Below, one piece after another: positions 59,348 to 64,000 of a DNA stretch of 64,000 bases. Position numbers and translations under genes: made by a program. Position 1 is the stretch's first letter, and the number at the start of each line of letters is the position of its first letter. The notes under the pieces were generated by a model that ran no database searches, had not been told where the DNA came from, and was given only the letters and a program-made list of their open reading frames with translations. The stretch is from UBA8949 sp942493365 (GTDB taxonomy: Bacteria; Bacillota; Clostridia; Saccharofermentanales; UBA5734). The stretch spans positions 372,001-436,000 of the forward strand of contig OW818697.1 in NCBI GenBank assembly GCA_942493365.1. The letters run 5' to 3'.

Positions 59348-60529
59348 ATGAAAGAAGTTGTCATCGTTTCGGCGGCACGTACGCCGATCGGTTGCTTCGG
59401 CGGATCCCTTGCAGCATTCAGCGCTGTTGAACTCGGCGCGCAAACAGCCATTGAGGTCATCAAACGTGCCGGCATTGCGCCGGAAGCGATTGACGAAGTC
59501 GTTCTCGGCGGTGTCCTGACTGCCGCGCAAGGCCAAAATATCGCTCGCCAGGTGGCGATCAAGGCCGGCTTGCCGGATACCACGCCCGCCATGACCTTGA
59601 ACATCGTCTGCGGCTCCGGCCTGCGCGCAATCAGCCTGGCTGCCCAGATGATCAGGTCCGGCGAAGCCGAGGTTATCCTGGCTGGCGGCATGGAAAGCAT
59701 GACCAACGCGGTCTACGCCCTGAAAAAGGCACGTTACGGCTATCGCATGGGCAATGACCAGATTATCGACACCATGGTCAACGATGGTTTGTGGGATGCC
59801 TTCAACGACTACCACATGGGCACAACGGCGGAAAACATTGCCGAAGAGTGGCAGATCACTCGCGAAGAACAAGACGCTTTCGCCGCCACCAGCCAGCAGC
59901 GGGCTGTCGCGGCCATCGAAGCCGGTTACTTCAAAGACGAGATCATGCCGGTCCCGATTCCGCAGAAAAAGGGCGATCCTGTGATGTTCGACACCGACGA
60001 ATATCCCCGCGCCGGCACCACAGCCGAAACCCTGTCCAAACTCAAACCCGCCTTCAAAAAAGACGGCACCGTGACCGCCGGCAATGCGTCCGGCATTAAC
60101 GACGGCGCCGCCATGCTGATCGTCATGTCCCGCGAAAAGGCCGATGCACTCGGCCTCAAGTCGATGGCTAAAATTGTCGGCATCGGCACCGGTGGCGTTG
60201 ATCCCAGGATAATGGGCTACGGGCCGGTTCCCGCAACGAAAAAAGCCCTGGCTATGGCCGGTCTGACCGTCAAGGACCTGGACCTGATCGAAGCTAATGA
60301 AGCTTTCGCGGCTCAGTCAATCGCAGTTGCCCGCGACCTCGGCCTCGATCTGGCTAAAACCAATGTCTCCGGCGGTGCCATCGCACTCGGCCATCCGATT
60401 GGCGCGTCCGGCGCTCGCATTGCCACCACCCTGCTCTATGGCATGCAACGAACCAAGTCTCGTTATGGCCTGGCCACGCTGTGCATCGGCGGCGGCATGG
60501 GCACCGCCATCATCTTCGAACGAGTCTAA
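59348..60529 (+). CDS. Acetyl-CoA C-acyltransferase (thiolase)
   Basis: A 393-residue biosynthetic/degradative thiolase. Nucleophile Cys88 in NIVCGSGLRAI, His in GHPIGASGARI near 349 and the second Cys in CIGGGMGTA near 379 are all present. It cleaves acetoacetyl-CoA to two acetyl-CoA or runs in reverse. The start ATG 59348 follows AAAGGAGA; the frame is open upstream into the cyclase gene. In this cluster it would process acetoacetyl-CoA made by the CoA-transferase from BKACE-derived acetoacetate. Confidence 0.95.
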   Translation: MKEVVIVSAARTPIGCFGGSLAAFSAVELGAQTAIEVIKRAGIAPEAIDEVVLGGVLTAAQGQNIARQVAIKAGLPDTTPAMTLNIVCGSGLRAISLAAQMIRSGEAEVILAGGMESMTNAVYALKKARYGYRMGNDQIIDTMVNDGLWDAFNDYHMGTTAENIAEEWQITREEQDAFAATSQQRAVAAIEAGYFKDEIMPVPIPQKKGDPVMFDTDEYPRAGTTAETLSKLKPAFKKDGTVTAGNASGINDGAAMLIVMSREKADALGLKSMAKIVGIGTGGVDPRIMGYGPVPATKKALAMAGLTVKDLDLIEANEAFAAQSIAVARDLGLDLAKTNVSGGAIALGHPIGASGARIATTLLYGMQRTKSRYGLATLCIGGGMGTAIIFERV

Positions 60530-60559
60530 AGACTCAAAAACAGAAAGGAAGTATCCAAA

Positions 60560-61402
60560 ATGGTAGATCTGACAAACAAAGTTATCCTGACCGTTGCCCC
60601 GACCGGCGCCTGGCCCCAAAAAACCGATACACCGTACATTCCGACCCAACCGCGCGAAATCGCTGACGAGGTCATCGCCTGCGCCAAAGCCGGCGCCTCA
60701 ATCGCCCACATTCATGTCCGCGACGACAACGACAAATCATCGATGGATTACAACAAATTCACCGAAACCGTCAAGTACATTCGCGAAGCCAAATGCGACA
60801 TCGTGCTTAACCTGACTACTTCTGGCAAGCTGGGACTTCAGGGCGCCGAGCGCTATCAGCACGTCATCGATCTCAAGCCTGAAATGTGCTCCTATGACTG
60901 CGGCTCCATGAACTGGATGCACAGCTCGGTCTTTGAAAACAGCCCGCCCTTCCTCGAGGAACTCGGTACAGTTCTGATCGAAAACAATGTCAAACCGGAA
61001 ATCGAAATCTTTGACGGCGGCATGATTTACAATGCTCAATATTACCTGAAAAAGGGCTTTCTCAAAGGCCCTCTGCACTACCAATTTGTTTTGGGCGCAG
61101 CTGGCGGTATGGACGCCACCGTCGAAAACCTGGTCTTTCTCAAGAGCCTGATCCCGCCTGGATCCACTTGGAGCGCCATGGGTATCGGCAAGGGCCATAT
61201 GCCGATTCTTTATACTGCGCTGGCCATGGGCGGCCACATCCGCGTCGGTATGGAAGACAACATCGTCTACAGCAAGGGCGTTCTGGCCACCTCCAACATG
61301 CAGTTCGTTGAGCGCAGCAAGCGCATCATCCATGAGTTCAACAAGCAAGTTGCCACGCCGGACGAAGCTCGTATGATCCTCGGTCTGATCCCCAACGTTT
61401 AA
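60560..61402 (+). CDS. BKACE / 3-keto-5-aminohexanoate cleavage family enzyme (DUF849)
   Basis: A 280-residue TIM-barrel, zinc-dependent enzyme that condenses a beta-keto acid with acetyl-CoA and splits it to acetoacetate and a shortened CoA ester. The zinc-binding HIHVRD is at residues 50-55, with the N-terminal TVAPTGAWPQKTDTPYIPT substrate loop, EIEIFDGGM and the late GGHIRVGMEDNI segment carrying the metal-ligand Glu. Substrate specificity varies widely (lysine-derived keto acid, dehydrocarnitine, beta-ketoadipate and others) and is not assignable here. Last gene before a strong terminator. Confidence 0.93.
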   Translation: MVDLTNKVILTVAPTGAWPQKTDTPYIPTQPREIADEVIACAKAGASIAHIHVRDDNDKSSMDYNKFTETVKYIREAKCDIVLNLTTSGKLGLQGAERYQHVIDLKPEMCSYDCGSMNWMHSSVFENSPPFLEELGTVLIENNVKPEIEIFDGGMIYNAQYYLKKGFLKGPLHYQFVLGAAGGMDATVENLVFLKSLIPPGSTWSAMGIGKGHMPILYTALAMGGHIRVGMEDNIVYSKGVLATSNMQFVERSKRIIHEFNKQVATPDEARMILGLIPNV

Positions 61403-61424
61403 TCACGGCCTGACATCTGACACC

Positions 61425-61466
61425 AAAAGGGCCAATGACCTGGCAATTCAGGCCGTTGGCCCTTTT
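61425..61466 (+). terminator. Rho-independent terminator after the BKACE gene
   Basis: An 11-bp perfect stem (61425-61435 with 61456-61466, AAAAGGGCCAA arm) plus an inner CCTG/CAGG pair, ending in four T. It separates the catabolic train from acpS-pta. Confidence 0.88.
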
Positions 61467-61539
61467 CGCGGAGTAGCGGCAATTTTGCTATAATAGTTGC
61501 AGAGGCTAGAGCCAATCCATGAGGAGGCAACGAGCAATC

Positions 61540-61926
61540 ATGATTACGGGTGTTGGCACCGATATTCTCAAAATTGATCGACTCCGCAACGACCAAGCAA
61601 GTCTGACGACTGGCTCGCCGTTCCTGACAAAAACATTCACGACCGATGAATTGCATGCAGCCGCAGAGCGCGCCGACCCCACACGCTATCTGGCCACACG
61701 ATTTGCCGGCAAAGAGGCGGTCTTCAAAGCTCTAGGCACCGGTGACGGGCTGATTCGTCTCAATGAAATTGAAATCCTTAACGACGACAACGGTCAGCCC
61801 AATGTGACATTAAGCGGACGGGCGCGACTGGCCGCTGATGCGATGAGCGTCACCAATATCCAGATTTCGTTATCCCATGATACCGACTACGCAATTGCCT
61901 TTGCAATTATGCAAAACCAGGAATAA
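61540..61926 (+). CDS. acpS: Holo-[acyl-carrier-protein] synthase
   Basis: A 128-residue phosphopantetheinyl transferase of the AcpS type, which moves 4'-phosphopantetheine from CoA to the ACP serine. MITGVGTDILKIDRL holds the metal-binding Asp, and RFAGKEAVFKALGTG the Glu and Lys of the active site; ISLSHDTDYAIAFA closes the fold. The family-typical start is ATG 61540, with GAGGAGG 12 bases upstream. It lies 14 bases before pta and after a terminator. It may be the housekeeping enzyme, or serve the ACP at 49098, or both. Confidence 0.94.
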   Translation: MITGVGTDILKIDRLRNDQASLTTGSPFLTKTFTTDELHAAAERADPTRYLATRFAGKEAVFKALGTGDGLIRLNEIEILNDDNGQPNVTLSGRARLAADAMSVTNIQISLSHDTDYAIAFAIMQNQE

Positions 61927-61940
61927 CAGGAGGAATCCCT

Positions 61941-62936
61941 ATGAGCTCAACCGTCATGGAAAAACTATTTGAAAAGGCCAAGTTGGCCCCCAAACGCATG
62001 GTGCTGCCCGAAACCGATGATGACCGCATCCTGCAGTCGGCCCGTAAAGCCAAAGACATGGGCATTACCCAGCCGATTTTGCTCGGCCAGCCGGACGAAC
62101 TCAAAGCCCGTGCCGCGACGCTCGGCTTCAACCTTGACGGCATCGAGCTGATTGACAGTACCGACGACGCAGTCATCGAGCAAATCGCCAACGAATACTT
62201 CGCGGTCAAGCAGGATTTCTCAACCAAGGGGCTGATCCGCAAGATGAAAGATCCGCTTAATATGGCCGCAATCCTTTTGGGTGCCGGCCGCGCCGACTGC
62301 ATGATGGCCGGTATCAACCACGGCACCGCTGATGTTGTCCTGGCCGGACAGATGTACATCGGCCCCAAACCGGGATTCAATACCATTTCCAGCCTGGGCA
62401 TGATGGACATTCCCGGTTGGGAAGGTTCCGAAGGCAATCTGCTCGGTTTCTCTGACTCGGCGGTCAACGCCGACCCGGATGCCGGCATGCTGGCCGACAT
62501 CGCCATCACAACGGCTGACAGCGTTCAACGCATCTTTGGCTGGGAGCCACGCGTCGCCCTGCTTTCATTCTCGACCAAAGGCAGCACCGAACATGAGCAG
62601 GTTGACAAAGTCCGCGCTGCGCTGGCCATTGCCCGCGAACGCCGTCCCAATCTCAAAATCGATGGCGAATTCCAGCTGGACGCGGCCATCGTGCCGGCTG
62701 TCGCCGCCAAAAAGGTCAAAGAGCCCAGTGATGTCGCCGGCAAAGCCAACATCATCATCTGGCCCAACCTCTCGGCTGGCAACATCGGCGTCAAGCTGGT
62801 CCAGATCTTCGGTCATGCCAACGCTTACGGCCCGATGCTGCAAGGCTTCGCCAAGTCAATCGGTGACTTTTCCCGCAGCGCCCCGGTCGACGAAATGGTC
62901 GGCAACATGGCGATGGTCGCCTTAAATGTTGAATAA
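61941..62936 (+). CDS. pta: Phosphate acetyltransferase/butyryltransferase
   Basis: A 331-residue acyl-CoA:phosphate acyltransferase. RMVLPETDDDRILQSARKA at the start, ADCMMAGINHGTADVVLAG mid-protein, and SFSTKGSTEHEQVDKVRAA near 213 plus the terminal LSAGNIGVKLVQ are the Pta signature segments. Length fits short Pta. With the butyrate kinase at 47899 it would turn acetyl- or butyryl-CoA into ATP. AGGAGGAA precedes the ATG. Overlaps the convergent GGDEF-EAL gene by 15 bases. Confidence 0.95.
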   Translation: MSSTVMEKLFEKAKLAPKRMVLPETDDDRILQSARKAKDMGITQPILLGQPDELKARAATLGFNLDGIELIDSTDDAVIEQIANEYFAVKQDFSTKGLIRKMKDPLNMAAILLGAGRADCMMAGINHGTADVVLAGQMYIGPKPGFNTISSLGMMDIPGWEGSEGNLLGFSDSAVNADPDAGMLADIAITTADSVQRIFGWEPRVALLSFSTKGSTEHEQVDKVRAALAIARERRPNLKIDGEFQLDAAIVPAVAAKKVKEPSDVAGKANIIIWPNLSAGNIGVKLVQIFGHANAYGPMLQGFAKSIGDFSRSAPVDEMVGNMAMVALNVE

Positions 62937-64000
62937 TTTCTCGAGACGCCCCGTAGCGAGCATATCATTTTGTGCCAGCAAAATCGTTTCGATTTCGGCA
63001 GCAGGCATCGGCTTGTAATAATAGTAGCCCTGAACTTCGTCGCAGACCTGATTGGTCAGGAAGTTAAGTTGCGTCTCGGTTTCAACGCCCTCAGCGATAA
63101 CTTTGAGGTCGAGATTGCGAGCCAGTTGGATGATGATTCTGGCGATTGCATCGTCCTTTAAACTTTTGGAGATGCTGTGTACAAACTGCATATCCATCTT
63201 GATCCGATCGACAGGCAGAAGTTTCAGGCGATTAAGAGACGAATACTCAACACCGAAGTCATCAATCGAAATTGTAGTACCGAGAAGTTTCAACTCATTA
63301 AGCACCTGGATGATATGATCAGAGCTGTTTACAGCAACACTTTCAGTAATTTCCAGTTCAAGATATTCTGCGCTGAGTCCGGTTTCGCGGAGAACTTGGC
63401 GGACAATATCGACGAGCTTTGGATTCTGAAATTGAATGACCGAAAGATTAACAGCCATGCGGATAGGGGGAATCCCCATTATTTGCCAAGCAAGATTTTG
63501 ATGACAAGCCGTCATCAGGACCCATTCGCCGATTGGATTGATCAAACCAGTCTGCTCGGCTAATGGAATAAACGTTGCCGGTGAAACCATACCCATTTGC
63601 GGGTGATTCCAGCGCAGCAATGCTTCCAGCCCAATGATCTGCTTGGTAACGACATTGATCTGCGGCTGATAGTGCAACATAAGCTCGTTATTTTCCAACG
63701 CTTTATAAAGACATGTTGTCAACCTGCTTTTGACATTCGTCTCTTCTTTGAGGATGGGTGAACATAGCGTGTACTTGTTCTTCCCCTGATTTTTTGATGC
63801 ATACATTGCCAGATCGGCGCTCTTAATCAGCGTGGCCGGATCACTGCCATCAATCGGATAAATAGCAATTCCGGTACTGGCGGTCACGAAGAAATCCTGA
63901 CTCTTGATCGTCAGTGACTTGCCAAGCTCGCGCATTAGTTTGTCGGCTATTCGACAGACATCTTCGGCATGCTTTACATTTGTTAGCATGATGAGATATT
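62922..64000 (-). CDS. GGDEF-EAL domain protein, 5' end cut by window edge
   Basis: The C-terminal 359 codons of a cyclic-di-GMP protein. The visible part opens within the end of the GGDEF domain (the segment after the GGDEF loop, TGIAIYPIDG and ADLAMYASKNQGKN) and continues with a full EAL domain: EALLRWNHP, EITESVA, DDFGVEYSS, KMDMQFV and EGVETETQ, so all metal and catalytic residues for phosphodiesterase activity are there. The GGDEF core and N-terminal sensory part lie beyond base 64000, so cyclase activity cannot be judged. Confidence 0.95.
   Translation of the reverse strand, partial: YLIMLTNVKHAEDVCRIADKLMRELGKSLTIKSQDFFVTASTGIAIYPIDGSDPATLIKSADLAMYASKNQGKNKYTLCSPILKEETNVKSRLTTCLYKALENNELMLHYQPQINVVTKQIIGLEALLRWNHPQMGMVSPATFIPLAEQTGLINPIGEWVLMTACHQNLAWQIMGIPPIRMAVNLSVIQFQNPKLVDIVRQVLRETGLSAEYLELEITESVAVNSSDHIIQVLNELKLLGTTISIDDFGVEYSSLNRLKLLPVDRIKMDMQFVHSISKSLKDDAIARIIIQLARNLDLKVIAEGVETETQLNFLTNQVCDEVQGYYYYKPMPAAEIETILLAQNDMLATGRLEKLFNI

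Noticed and set aside
46531..61402. Standard lysine fermentation cluster, because of the BKACE, CoA-transferase and thiolase genes
   Set aside because: No lysine 2,3-aminomutase, beta-lysine 5,6-aminomutase, 3,5-diaminohexanoate dehydrogenase or 3-aminobutyryl-CoA lyase is encoded here.

Overview
The window looks like a chromosomal segment of an anaerobic Bacillota (Clostridia-type) bacterium, spanning its replication origin. The core run, all on the minus strand, is dnaA (29.7 kb) - dnaN - recF - remB - gyrB - parA - parB. An AT-rich gap with DnaA boxes lies between dnaA and dnaN (28115-28364), and there are two perfect parS sites (22836-22851, 23262-23277). Left of the origin most genes point left; right of it most point right, as expected for two replichores leaving an origin near 28.2 kb. 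Genus cannot be told from the sequence. No sporulation, phage or CRISPR loci were seen.

0-18 kb: an edge-truncated membrane protein, a patatin phospholipase, a rubrerythrin-like protein, and a five-gene arsenic operon (arsR, YraQ/ArsP-type permease, acr3, CoA-disulfide reductase with a rhodanese domain, CxxC thioredoxin-like protein) behind a consensus promoter with a palindromic operator. Then come a URO-D family protein, two lipoproteins (one a rhodanese), crtO-crtQ homologues (carotenoid glycosyl/acyl transferases), a complete IS1595-family element with inverted repeats and target duplication, a PucR-type regulator divergent from an iron-sulfur flavoprotein gene, an esterase, a ComEC-like metallo-hydrolase, a TfoX-N protein and a DMT-like transporter.

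18.5-30 kb: two tRNA-Ser genes, a large protein joining a KaiC/RecA-like domain to a PEP-synthase-type ATP-grasp domain next to parB, then the origin block.

30-46 kb: HAD phosphatase, glycerol-1-phosphate dehydrogenase, Gfo/Idh/MocA oxidoreductase, NAD-epimerase, an MsrA-MsrB fusion, two large BspA-type leucine-rich-repeat proteins, an MGMT-like protein, a Phd-Uma2 fusion, an MFS transporter, and a DUF2975 / XRE / DUF4173 operon.

45.3-62.9 kb: the most notable region. A LysR regulator precedes a GC-rich co-directional gene train: CoA-transferase A and B, butyrate kinase, a free-standing acyl carrier protein, a CocE/NonD hydrolase, an OFA-type transporter, a multi-Fe-S GltD-like flavoprotein with a divergent NuoF-like partner, cupin, SDR, 3-hydroxyacyl-CoA-dehydrogenase-family enzyme, cyclase-family hydrolase, thiolase and a BKACE (DUF849) beta-keto-acid cleavage enzyme. 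After a terminator follow holo-ACP synthase and phosphate acetyl/butyryltransferase. I infer a fermentative route: substrate uptake and hydrolysis, oxidation to a beta-keto acid, BKACE cleavage with acetyl-CoA to acetoacetate plus an acyl-CoA, CoA transfer, thiolysis, and ATP from acyl phosphate. The substrate and the role of the dedicated ACP are unknown. The window ends in a truncated GGDEF-EAL protein.
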